DNA from: Hydrogenovibrio sp. UBA650
GTDB taxonomy: Bacteria; Pseudomonadota; Gammaproteobacteria; Thiomicrospirales; Thiomicrospiraceae
DNA length: 10,668 bases
NCBI GenBank assembly: GCA_002299245.1
Contig: DBOI01000036.1
Location: 1-10,668 of the forward strand
Direction of reading: 5' to 3'
In this document: in pieces, positions 1-6,425 of the stretch
Layout: each line of letters starts with the position of its first letter
Numbering within the stretch: the stretch's first letter is position 1
The notes under the pieces: model-generated
The model's database searches: none
The model's input: the letters and a program-made list of their open reading frames with translations, nothing else
Told to the model about the DNA's origin: nothing
Position numbers and translations under genes: made by a program

Positions 1-188
1 TTAGCAGCGATACCACCCATCATGTTCAAAGCGTCGTTGAACATAGGTAGTGTTTTTTCAAGGTTAACGATATGAATATTGTTGCGAGCTCCGAAGATGT
101 ACTCAGACATCTTTGGGTTCCAATAACGAGTCTGGTGACCGAAGTGCACACCAGCTTCCAGCATTTGACGCATGGTTACTTTTGCCAT
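1..188 (-). CDS. rpsB: 30S ribosomal protein S2, N-terminal part (truncated by window edge)
   Basis: This is the first 62 codons of ribosomal protein S2, a component of the small ribosomal subunit. The translation begins MAKVTMRQMLEAGVHFGHQT and continues through RYWNPKMSEYIFGARNN and IHIVNLEKT, all hallmark S2 N-terminal sequence. The reading frame is open to the window edge, so the rest of rpsB (and probably tsf after it) lies to the left, outside the window. The start at 188 is preceded, on the minus strand, by a strong GGAGAAG ribosome binding site about 8 nt upstream. The gene is divergent from map, an arrangement also seen in E. coli and Pseudomonas. Identification is secure; only the extent is limited by the window. 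Confidence 0.98.
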   Translation of the reverse strand, partial: MAKVTMRQMLEAGVHFGHQTRYWNPKMSEYIFGARNNIHIVNLEKTLPMFNDALNMMGGIAA

Positions 189-330
189 GATTTCTTCTCC
201 AATTTGGGTTAAGCCTCCGTCTATCCATAAAACGAACAAAAAACACTGACAAACAGTCGTTTTAAGCACCCCGTTTTATGTCTCGATAAACGTGCGGATT
301 TAGTGTTAAAATTCCTCTCATTCGAAAGGC
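189..330 (-). promoter_or_regulatory. rpsB 5' leader, candidate S2 autoregulatory RNA
   Basis: This is the untranslated leader of about 140 nt expected between the rpsB promoter and start codon. On the minus strand it contains a perfect 9 bp helix formed by 272-280 and 226-234. Inside that helix is a hairpin pairing 240-248 with 254-263 around a 5 nt loop, with one bulged base. A GGGGTGC segment follows the 5' arm of the long helix, and two purine-rich SD-like stretches (GGAGG and GGAGAAG) lie near the start. In gammaproteobacteria, S2 represses rpsB-tsf translation through a conserved leader; the structure seen here fits that model. The fold is my hand pairing, and the regulatory role is inferred by homology. 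Confidence 0.65.
304..312 (+). promoter_or_regulatory. Candidate extended -10 box for map-glnD
   Basis: TGT followed by TAAAAT (307-312) forms an extended -10 on the plus strand, about 95 bp ahead of map. No good -35 is visible at the right distance (about CGATAA at 284-289), so this is a weak call. If real, map-glnD transcription would begin inside DNA that also encodes the rpsB leader on the other strand. Confidence 0.25.
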
Positions 331-336
331 GCGGCA

Positions 337-365
337 TTTATACCATATTCCACGCATATTCACAA
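337..365 (-). promoter_or_regulatory. Promoter of rpsB, extended -10 with GC-rich discriminator
   Basis: On the minus strand there is a -35-like TTGTGA (360-365), a 17 bp spacer, and a -10 TATAAA (337-342) preceded by TGG, giving an extended -10. It is followed directly by a GC-rich discriminator (TGCCGCGCC). This layout is typical of ribosomal-protein promoters under stringent (ppGpp) control, which is an inference here. Transcription would start near 330. Confidence 0.75.
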
Positions 366-406
366 CAAATCGACGATTAAAAAGTAAATAAACTCAAAGA
401 AATTCA

Positions 407-1198
407 ATGGCTATAAAGATAAAATCCTCTGAAGAGATTGAAAAGATGCGTGTCGCCGGCAAGCTTGCCGCTGAAGTATTGGAAATGATTGAACCGCATG
501 TGCTTCCAGGTGTTACCACCGGTGAACTGAATAGCATCATGCACAAACATATGACTGAGGTTCAAGGAACTACCCCTGCCACCCTGAATTACCACGGTTT
601 CCCCGCTTCAAGCTGTATCTCTATTAACCAGGTAGTTTGCCACGGTATACCTGATGACAAGAAGAAACTTAAAAAAGGCGATATCGTCAATATAGATGTT
701 ACTGTCATCAAGGATGGTTATCACGGTGATACTAGCCGCATGTTTGAAGTCGGCGAAGTAAAACCTTTTGCCAAACGTCTCAGCGATGTCGCTCGTGAAT
801 GCCTCTGGCTTGGAATTGAGCAAGTAAAACCATACGCAACACTCTATGATGTGGCTTCAGCCATTCAAAAACATGCTGAAAAGAACAATTACTCGGTAGT
901 TAAAGAGTATTGTGGTCACGGTATTGGTGCCGACTTTCACGAAGAACCACAAGTTCTCCATTATGCTACCGATGAACTAAAGAATATTGTTCTTAACCCA
1001 GGAATGGTATTTACTATTGAACCTATGATTAATCAAGGTAAAGCCTCTGTTAAGCTGCTCGGCGATAACTGGACGGTTATCACCAAAGACCGCAAGCTCT
1101 CAGCACAATGGGAGCATACTCTGGTTGTGACCAAAGATGGATATGAAATTTTCACCTTAAGAAATGGTGAAAGACCTTACTTACCTAATAATCACTAG
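407..1198 (+). CDS. map: Type I methionine aminopeptidase
   Basis: This 263-residue cytoplasmic metalloprotease removes the initiator methionine from nascent proteins whose second residue is small. The length matches E. coli MAP (264 aa). The full metal and catalytic set is visible: H79 in VCHGIP, D97 in NIDVTV, D108 in YHGDTSRMF, H171 in CGHGIG, H178 in FHEEPQ, E205 in FTIEPM and E236 in QWEHT. The short N-terminus, without a zinc-finger extension, is that of a bacterial type I enzyme. The ATG at 407 gives the canonical N-terminus MAIKIKSSEEIEKMR; only a weak AAAGAA precedes it. The gene is divergent from rpsB and is followed after 19 bp by glnD, so the two are probably cotranscribed. Confidence 0.98.
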   Translation: MAIKIKSSEEIEKMRVAGKLAAEVLEMIEPHVLPGVTTGELNSIMHKHMTEVQGTTPATLNYHGFPASSCISINQVVCHGIPDDKKKLKKGDIVNIDVTVIKDGYHGDTSRMFEVGEVKPFAKRLSDVARECLWLGIEQVKPYATLYDVASAIQKHAEKNNYSVVKEYCGHGIGADFHEEPQVLHYATDELKNIVLNPGMVFTIEPMINQGKASVKLLGDNWTVITKDRKLSAQWEHTLVVTKDGYEIFTLRNGERPYLPNNH

Positions 1199-1217
1199 AA
1201 ATTACCGAGAACAGATC

Positions 1218-3851
1218 ATGTCAGAACGCCCTGCTGTCCACAGCTTTTATCAATTGCTGGCCAACTCAGAAATTGAAATGCTTGAAAAACTCAAACAGGG
1301 CCGTAGCGTACTAAAAGAGTTTACCGATTATCAGTTCAGCGAATTTGAAAAAGGCACTCCGGTTGCCGATTTAGTTAAAGAACGCTCATCATTTATTGAT
1401 CAAGTCCTAAAAAAAATCTGGAAACATCATATCGCTGAAGATTCTGCAACTCTGGTGGCTGTCGGTGGTTACGGTCGAGGAGAGCTCCATCCCTACTCCG
1501 ATATAGATCTATTAATTCTTGCCGATGACATTGAAGCCAATCAGGAAGCTTTATCTAATTTCATTACCTTCCTCTGGGACTTAGGCTTTGATGTAGGTAG
1601 CGCTATACGCACAGTAGAAGACTGCAAAGCAGCAGGTCTGGAAGATGTAACCACGGCAACGAATTTACTTGAGTCAAGATGGATTATTGGTGATTACGAT
1701 CGTTTCGATCAAATGCAACAACTCTGGTCTGACCAGACTTTTTGGAAGAGCCAAGACTTTTTCGCAGCCAAGTTTGCTGAACAGCAAGCTCGCCACGATC
1801 GCTATAACGATACCATCTACGAACTCGAACCGAATATCAAAGAGAGCCCTGGTGGACTTCGTGACATCCAAACCATTTATTGGGTAGCCAAACGCCACTT
1901 TAAAGCCAATTCAATCAATGAACTTGTTCAGCACAATTTCCTTTCTCCTGAGGAGTATATGGAGATCGAGGCAGCTTATAAATATCTCAACCGTGTTCGC
2001 TTTGCGTTACAGCACAAGAAAAAACGTAAAGAAGATCGTTTACAGTTCGACTTGCAACAAGCAATCTCTGAAAGCTTTGGCTTTGAAGATAATCCTGAAA
2101 AAATGGCTGTAGAGCAGTTTATGAGCGGCTACTACAGAAATGTTCAAAACGTTGTTAAGCTTAATGAGATTCTATTGCAGCACTTCCGCGAGGTACTGTA
2201 TGACAATGAAAACACTGCAACCAAACCAATTAACAATCATTTCAAGATGGTAGACAACTATCTGGATATTACTCATCCGAAAGTTTTCTTTAAAAATCCG
2301 ACTGCACTTTTTGAAGCTTTTATTATTCTGGAAAGCCTAGATGAAATTGAGGGCCTGCGATCCGACTGTATTCGATCTATTCGAGATCATCTCTATTTAA
2401 TTGACGAAAACTTCCGCAATGACCCCATTAACAAAGCCCTGTTTATGGAAATTTTTCGCCAGCCTAAAGGGGTCAATGCAGCGGTAAAACGCATGCACTC
2501 TTATGGAGTTTTAAGTGCCTACCTACCGGTTTTCAAGAAGATTACTGGGTTAATGCAGTTTAATATATTTCACGCCTATACTGTTGATGAGCATACGATT
2601 TTAACTATTCGCAATCTGCGCCGTTTCTTTGTAGACAAATACACTTACGAATTCCCAACCGCGCACAAAATTGCCAAAAATCTATGTAAGCCGGAAGTGT
2701 TGTTTTTAGCAGGCCTGTTTCATGATATTGCTAAGGGTAGAAATGGTGCTCACGAGGTTTTAGGAGCAGTAGATGCACTTGAATTTGCCCAGCAACACAA
2801 CCTGTCGACCAAAGACAGTCACATGATTAGCTGGCTGGTTAGACGCCATTTGGACTTCTCGACAGTTGCTCAAAAGAAAGATCTTAAAGACCCGGAAGTT
2901 ATTCAAAAATTTGCCAAACTGGTCGTCGATCAAGAACACTTGGACTATCTATATCTATTAACCGTTGGCGATGTTTGTGCAACCTCCTCTGAGGTTTGGA
3001 ATGACTGGAAAAACACCCTGTTCCTTGACTTGTATAATGAAACAACCAAAGTACTTACAGAGCACATCTCCTCTCCAAATGACAAACAGAACAAAGCGCT
3101 GCAAACTCAAGAAAAATCTCGTGAAATTCTATCGAAACGAGGCATAAAAACCGCCAATTATAATGACCTTTGGACCAGCTTGGAGGATACCGAATTCTTC
3201 AATAAGTTGAATGCGCCTGATATAGCTCGTATCACCAAATTGTTATATCCATTAGATAGAAAACAAAACCATGTTTTGTTACATGAACAGACCGGACGCG
3301 GCGCATCAGAAGTTATTATCTACATGCCTGACCGGGACTTCCTGTTTGCGCACATTGCTCAAGTTATGGACGCTCTGGCAACCAATGTTGTTGAAGCCCA
3401 GATATATGGTTCTAAAGATGAAATGACTTTAGTAATCATCTATTTCTTAGATCGAGAAACTCAAACTTACGTAGATGAGAGTCGCCACGAACAAATCATT
3501 GAAAAAATACACTATCAACTGGGTCAGGAAGAAGTTGAGCCGCTGGCAGCAAATCCATTTAAACAAAGAAGAACTCGGCACTTTGAAACCCCAACCGAAG
3601 TTAGTTTTGTTCAACTTAGTGATCAAATTACTGAGTTACATATCGATGCCAAGGACCGCCCTGGCCTTCTCGCTCATATCGGTTGTGCGCTAAGAGAACA
3701 GAATATCCGAATACACGACGCAAAAATTGTCACTATCGGAGAAAAGGCCGAAGATGTATTTATGATTAGTGATACCGATAATCGCGCCATTAAGAGTAAA
3801 CAGCGTATGAAAGAGGTTAAAGAAGCAGTTGTAGAAAATTTAAATAATTAA
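1218..3851 (+). CDS. glnD: Bifunctional [protein-PII] uridylyltransferase / uridylyl-removing enzyme
   Basis: This 877-residue cytoplasmic nitrogen sensor uridylylates PII proteins (GlnB/GlnK) when glutamine is low and removes UMP when glutamine is high, which sets glutamine synthetase activity and NtrBC output. Domains in order: a nucleotidyltransferase with the GGYGRGELHPYSDIDLL signature at about 83-99 (metal aspartates D95 and D97); a central helical region; an HD phosphohydrolase domain with H452, H459 and H502-D503 (GLFHDIAKG); and two C-terminal ACT glutamine-sensing domains from about 698 and 805. All active-site motifs are intact, and the length is close to the 890 aa of E. coli GlnD. 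I chose the ATG at 1218 because it gives MSERPAVHSF after the map stop. An in-frame ATG at 1164 would overlap map by 35 bp and adds 18 residues that do not look conserved. The spacer holds a weak GAGAA ribosome binding site. Confidence 0.97.
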   Translation: MSERPAVHSFYQLLANSEIEMLEKLKQGRSVLKEFTDYQFSEFEKGTPVADLVKERSSFIDQVLKKIWKHHIAEDSATLVAVGGYGRGELHPYSDIDLLILADDIEANQEALSNFITFLWDLGFDVGSAIRTVEDCKAAGLEDVTTATNLLESRWIIGDYDRFDQMQQLWSDQTFWKSQDFFAAKFAEQQARHDRYNDTIYELEPNIKESPGGLRDIQTIYWVAKRHFKANSINELVQHNFLSPEEYMEIEAAYKYLNRVRFALQHKKKRKEDRLQFDLQQAISESFGFEDNPEKMAVEQFMSGYYRNVQNVVKLNEILLQHFREVLYDNENTATKPINNHFKMVDNYLDITHPKVFFKNPTALFEAFIILESLDEIEGLRSDCIRSIRDHLYLIDENFRNDPINKALFMEIFRQPKGVNAAVKRMHSYGVLSAYLPVFKKITGLMQFNIFHAYTVDEHTILTIRNLRRFFVDKYTYEFPTAHKIAKNLCKPEVLFLAGLFHDIAKGRNGAHEVLGAVDALEFAQQHNLSTKDSHMISWLVRRHLDFSTVAQKKDLKDPEVIQKFAKLVVDQEHLDYLYLLTVGDVCATSSEVWNDWKNTLFLDLYNETTKVLTEHISSPNDKQNKALQTQEKSREILSKRGIKTANYNDLWTSLEDTEFFNKLNAPDIARITKLLYPLDRKQNHVLLHEQTGRGASEVIIYMPDRDFLFAHIAQVMDALATNVVEAQIYGSKDEMTLVIIYFLDRETQTYVDESRHEQIIEKIHYQLGQEEVEPLAANPFKQRRTRHFETPTEVSFVQLSDQITELHIDAKDRPGLLAHIGCALREQNIRIHDAKIVTIGEKAEDVFMISDTDNRAIKSKQRMKEVKEAVVENLNN

Positions 3852-3866
3852 AACCAAATTTTAAGC

Positions 3867-4247
3867 TTAGCTGCTTGGTAACTCAAACAACTCTATGGCG
3901 TTATTATCCAGATCTTTGGTAAATAATGCGTTTCTACCCGATTTACTTCTTTTATACGGCCAACTCATTGCATCGAGTTTATCTGCAAAATCTGCAATTG
4001 AATCGACACGCAGCGCAAAATGAAAATCACGCCCGCCATGCTCAGGGCGAATAATATCGGCATTGGGGTTATCCAATTGCATAATATGCAGACTCTGGCC
4101 TGCGAAAAGATCAATCCAATAACCAGGGAAGCCTAAATCAGGACGTTCAAGTAGTTCAACCCCTAACAGCTGTTGATAAAAATCTAGCGAAGCGACGGCA
4201 TCCTTCACAATAATACTAACGTGATCCAACCCTAGAAGTCTGGCCAT
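3867..4247 (-). CDS. VOC-superfamily (glyoxalase/dioxygenase-like) protein
   Basis: This 126-residue single-domain protein of the vicinal oxygen chelate fold has two beta-alpha-beta-beta-beta modules. It begins LLGLDHVSIIVKD and the second module begins FHFALRVDSI. Candidate metal ligands at the usual positions are H9 (DHV), H54 (SLHIMQ), H76 (FHFAL) and E119 (AIELFE). The ending DLDNNAIELFE is the classic VOC closing strand. The family includes glyoxalases, fosfomycin- and bleomycin-resistance proteins and ring-cleaving dioxygenases; the substrate cannot be assigned here. The gene is convergent with glnD (15 bp between stop codons) and divergent from the AraC-family regulator. An AAGG sequence about 10 nt upstream supports the start at 4247. 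Family assignment is strong, specific function unknown. Confidence 0.88.
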   Translation of the reverse strand: MARLLGLDHVSIIVKDAVASLDFYQQLLGVELLERPDLGFPGYWIDLFAGQSLHIMQLDNPNADIIRPEHGGRDFHFALRVDSIADFADKLDAMSWPYKRSKSGRNALFTKDLDNNAIELFELPSS

Positions 4248-4282
4248 AAAAAAGAACCTTAAACAAGTGGTTTACAAAGCAA

Positions 4283-4303
4283 ATTATAGCCAGAATCAAC
4301 TGG
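4283..4303 (-). promoter_or_regulatory. Candidate -10 box and small dyad upstream of the VOC gene
   Basis: On the minus strand a perfect TATAAT (4283-4288) lies about 36 bp ahead of the VOC start codon. No good -35 is visible (AAAACA at the 17 bp spacing). Directly upstream of the -10 is a CCAG-N6-CTGG dyad (4290-4303), placed where an activator or repressor could bind in the region shared with the divergent AraC-family gene. The link to that regulator is inference. Confidence 0.35.
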
Positions 4304-4429
4304 TCTGTTTTATTGTTTTTAAGTTCTACCAACAAAAAAATCAATACCGCTAAAGCATTATTTGACATCGGCAATCAACCCACATTAGGATTGTTTTTAA
4401 ACATTCAATTCATTTACAAAACACCGATT

Positions 4430-5242
4430 ATGAGTCCTCTCAAGCAAGCGATCAAAAAAGCCCAAGCAACAAATAGAAATTTACCATTTGCAATTTACAC
4501 CTCTGCAGCAGAACAGCGGATTTATAACATTCCAATCACAACTCCTACACTAATGGTTGTATTGAGCGGAGAAAAAAAGTTAGGCAAAAATAGTGACATT
4601 AGATGCCCTGAAGGCAATTTTATTTTTCTGTCAACCAGTCCCAGGGGCAATATGAGAAATATTCCGAGTAAACACGAATATTTGGCAATCATAATCGAGT
4701 TTGAATTCAAAGACTTTGAATTCTTACAGCAACCTCAGAAACAGCAAGCTGATTACCTGTTAGGAAAGTTAGACTCTACGCTTGAACAAACACTCCATCA
4801 ATTTATCGAGTGGTCGCAATTTGCACCAGAGAGTTTATGGCCTTTGAGAAGACAAGAAATCTTACAGCTTCTTTTTTATCAAGGTTACGACAACCTTTAT
4901 TCAATCGTCAAACTGCCTGGGATTGCACACAAGGTACATCAACACATCAGCAATCATTTTGGAGCCTCAATCAATATCGCTGAACTGTGCAATGAATTGA
5001 ATATGAGTGAATCTTCTCTGCGCAGAAAATTAAACGCCGAAGGTACCAGTATTCAAGAGATAAAAGATCAAATAAAACTCGCCCTGGCGCTGCATCTATT
5101 GCAAACCACTTTTAAGCCTATTGGTGTGATTGCAAACCACTGCGGTTTTCAATCTCAGTCACGTTTTACAGCCAAATTTAAAAGTCGTTTTGGTTTGACA
5201 CCTTCTGATTTAAGAAAAACAAGGGTGATCGATTCCGGCTAA
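4430..5242 (+). CDS. AraC-family transcriptional regulator
   Basis: This is a DNA-binding transcription factor of about 270 residues. The C-terminus carries the two helix-turn-helix motifs of the AraC/XylS family: the first around 181-206 (INIAELCNELNMSESSLRRK), the second around 229-264, with GVIANHCGFQSQSRFTAKFK and the diagnostic FGLTPSDLRK ending. The N-terminal 150 or so residues look like a cupin-type sensor or dimerisation domain (IYNIPITTPTLMVVLSGEKK, then a strand-rich segment); its ligand is unknown. The ATG at 4430 gives MSPLKQAIKKAQ but has no clear Shine-Dalgarno. A TTG at 4313 could add 39 residues, also without a ribosome binding site, so the start is uncertain. The gene is divergent from the VOC gene and is followed by the PEBP gene after 89 bp, making both plausible targets. 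Confidence 0.9.
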   Translation: MSPLKQAIKKAQATNRNLPFAIYTSAAEQRIYNIPITTPTLMVVLSGEKKLGKNSDIRCPEGNFIFLSTSPRGNMRNIPSKHEYLAIIIEFEFKDFEFLQQPQKQQADYLLGKLDSTLEQTLHQFIEWSQFAPESLWPLRRQEILQLLFYQGYDNLYSIVKLPGIAHKVHQHISNHFGASINIAELCNELNMSESSLRRKLNAEGTSIQEIKDQIKLALALHLLQTTFKPIGVIANHCGFQSQSRFTAKFKSRFGLTPSDLRKTRVIDSG

Positions 5243-5269
5243 AAATTGACTGTTTTAGTGCTAACTCTA

Positions 5270-5293
5270 TTAGCTCAGCTAAGCTACTATAAT
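5270..5293 (+). promoter_or_regulatory. Candidate promoter of the PEBP gene with a 13 bp palindrome
   Basis: A consensus TATAAT (5288-5293) lies 38 bp ahead of the PEBP start codon. The -35 at normal spacing is poor (CTCTAT at 5265-5270). A perfect palindrome, TTAGCT-C-AGCTAA (5270-5282), occupies the spacer between them. A good -10, a bad -35 and an adjacent palindrome together suggest a regulated promoter. The palindrome is not followed by a T-run, so it is not a terminator for the upstream gene. Confidence 0.45.
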
Positions 5294-5331
5294 CATCGAA
5301 TTATTGTTAACTTAAACTCAACGAGGTAAAT

Positions 5332-5883
5332 ATGAAAACGCTCACAACTCTTTTAGCCTTTTTACTACCAGTGTCTGTTTTTGCAGCACAGAATAACTTT
5401 AAACTCACTAGCAGCGATATTTCCGAAGGCCAGCACATGGCAAATACTCATGAATTCAATGGCTTCGGCTGCACCGGAAAAAACATTTCCCCTCAACTCT
5501 CATGGTCAAAAGGTCCAAAAGGTACCGTTGCATATGCCATCATGGCTTACGATCCTGATGCACCAACTGGCAGCGGCTGGTGGCATTGGCAAATTGTAAA
5601 CATTCCTGCTTCAATAACCATGCTTGCGGCAGGCGCTGGAAACATAGATAAAAACCTAGCGCCTAAAGCAGCCACACAAATTTTTAATGACTACGGTATT
5701 AAAGGTTTTGGTGGTGCCTGCCCTCCAAAAGGTCACGGTGTTCATCGCTATCAATTCACGGTATATGCCCTGTCGAAAAAATTAGAGCTACCAAACAACG
5801 CTTCAGGAGCCCTGACAGGCTATATGGTTAAAAGCAATTCCTTAGCTTCAAGCACTATTGAAGCACTTTATAAACGCGATTAG
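5332..5883 (+). CDS. Secreted YbhB/YbcL-family phosphatidylethanolamine-binding-like protein
   Basis: This 183-residue protein belongs to the PEBP / Raf-kinase-inhibitor-like family, as do E. coli YbhB (cytoplasmic) and YbcL (periplasmic). An N-terminal signal peptide is evident (MKTLTTLLAFLLPVSVFAA, likely cut after residue 18 or 19), so this copy should be periplasmic or secreted. Family motifs are present: AYDPDAP at 72-78, WWHWQIVNIP from about 83 with H85, and GHGVHRYQF at 134-142, which together line the anion-binding pocket. C47 and C130 could form a disulfide after export. A GAGG ribosome binding site a few bases upstream supports the ATG at 5332. The biochemical role of bacterial PEBPs is largely unsettled. 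The gene lies directly downstream of the AraC-family regulator in the same direction, with its own candidate promoter. Confidence 0.93.
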   Translation: MKTLTTLLAFLLPVSVFAAQNNFKLTSSDISEGQHMANTHEFNGFGCTGKNISPQLSWSKGPKGTVAYAIMAYDPDAPTGSGWWHWQIVNIPASITMLAAGAGNIDKNLAPKAATQIFNDYGIKGFGGACPPKGHGVHRYQFTVYALSKKLELPNNASGALTGYMVKSNSLASSTIEALYKRD

Positions 5884-6425
5884 ATTTTTATAAAAAACAA
5901 ATCTGAAGGCCATGAAAATCGGATATAAAATCAATTAAACTGTCAGTGTAAAACCGTTTAGAGACTAAAGCTTTCAGCCTCAATTAAACAATGTCTATTG
6001 GCTCTAGAGTGCTTACGAAGCATGTCAATAACGGCTCTCAGTCTGCCAGGATGAACATCTTATTAGTGTTACTCATCCAATGATCGACTTTCATTAATTT
6101 GCTAGCCTTCAGATTTAGCCATACATCAAAAATCTCAAAACAAAGCTATTGGCAAAACAATACAGTCGATAACTCAAAACAATTTAGGGAAAATATAAGA
6201 TAGTATGGGTTGCATCGCCATTTTTGATCTCTTATTACAATCAACTTGGCGATAGCTCTGATATTGAGTACTTGAATACAATCGCTCTATTTCAAAGTGG
6301 TGGATTGACGTTTTTCAAAGACATTAACAAGCTCGTTTTATAGCCATTTCTTAATGTTGTTCGTTAATAGAAAATAAGAGTTAATTTAGACTCAGTAAAA
6401 CGCAATAACCAAACAGGAAACCCAA
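5884..6425. other. Intergenic stretch of 542 bp without a convincing gene
   Basis: This AT-rich region lies between the PEBP and serine hydrolase genes. All six frames are broken by frequent stops. The longest items are a 30-codon ATG frame at 5991-6083 with no ribosome binding site, and a 51-codon open stretch at 6188-6343 with no ATG. Non-coding structure seen: a 12 bp inverted repeat (5899-5910 and 6105-6116), a 10 bp direct repeat TCAATTAAAC at 5931-5940 and 5980-5989, a 7 bp dyad ATCGCCA/TGGCGAT (6214-6220 and 6247-6253), and an AT-only hairpin directly after the PEBP stop codon. The promoter of the next gene must lie at the right end, but no good -35/-10 pair stands out. It may be the scar of a lost gene or a small mobile element. 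Confidence 0.6.
5899..6116. repeat. 12 bp perfect inverted repeat bounding a 218 bp non-coding segment
   Basis: AAATCTGAAGGC at 5899-5910 is repeated as its exact reverse complement at 6105-6116. The 194 bp between carry no gene, and this layout resembles the terminal inverted repeats of a MITE-like element. No target-site duplication is visible outside the repeats, and the arms do not extend past 12 bp, so a chance pair or an old decayed element remain possible. Confidence 0.35.

Noticed and set aside
1164..1217. Upstream in-frame ATG extension of glnD, overlapping map
   Set aside because: The extra 18 residues do not resemble a GlnD N-terminus and would overlap map by 35 bp; the ATG at 1218 lies just after the map stop and has a weak ribosome binding site.
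3852..3880. Possible bidirectional terminator between glnD and the VOC gene
   Set aside because: The complementary pieces (ACCAA/TTGGT, AAGC/GCTT) do not form one continuous stem, and no T-run follows on either strand.
4313..4429. TTG-initiated N-terminal extension of the AraC-family regulator
   Set aside because: There is no ribosome binding site, the start codon is rare, and the added 39 residues do not look like part of the sensor domain. It is kept only as an alternative.
5882..5904. AGATTT/AAATCT hairpin directly after the PEBP gene
   Set aside because: The stem is almost all A-T with a bulge and has no following U-tract. It may simply reflect local AT-richness.
5991..6083. 30-codon ATG frame with a hydrophobic end
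   Set aside because: It has no ribosome binding site or recognisable sequence, and the length is expected by chance in AT-rich DNA.
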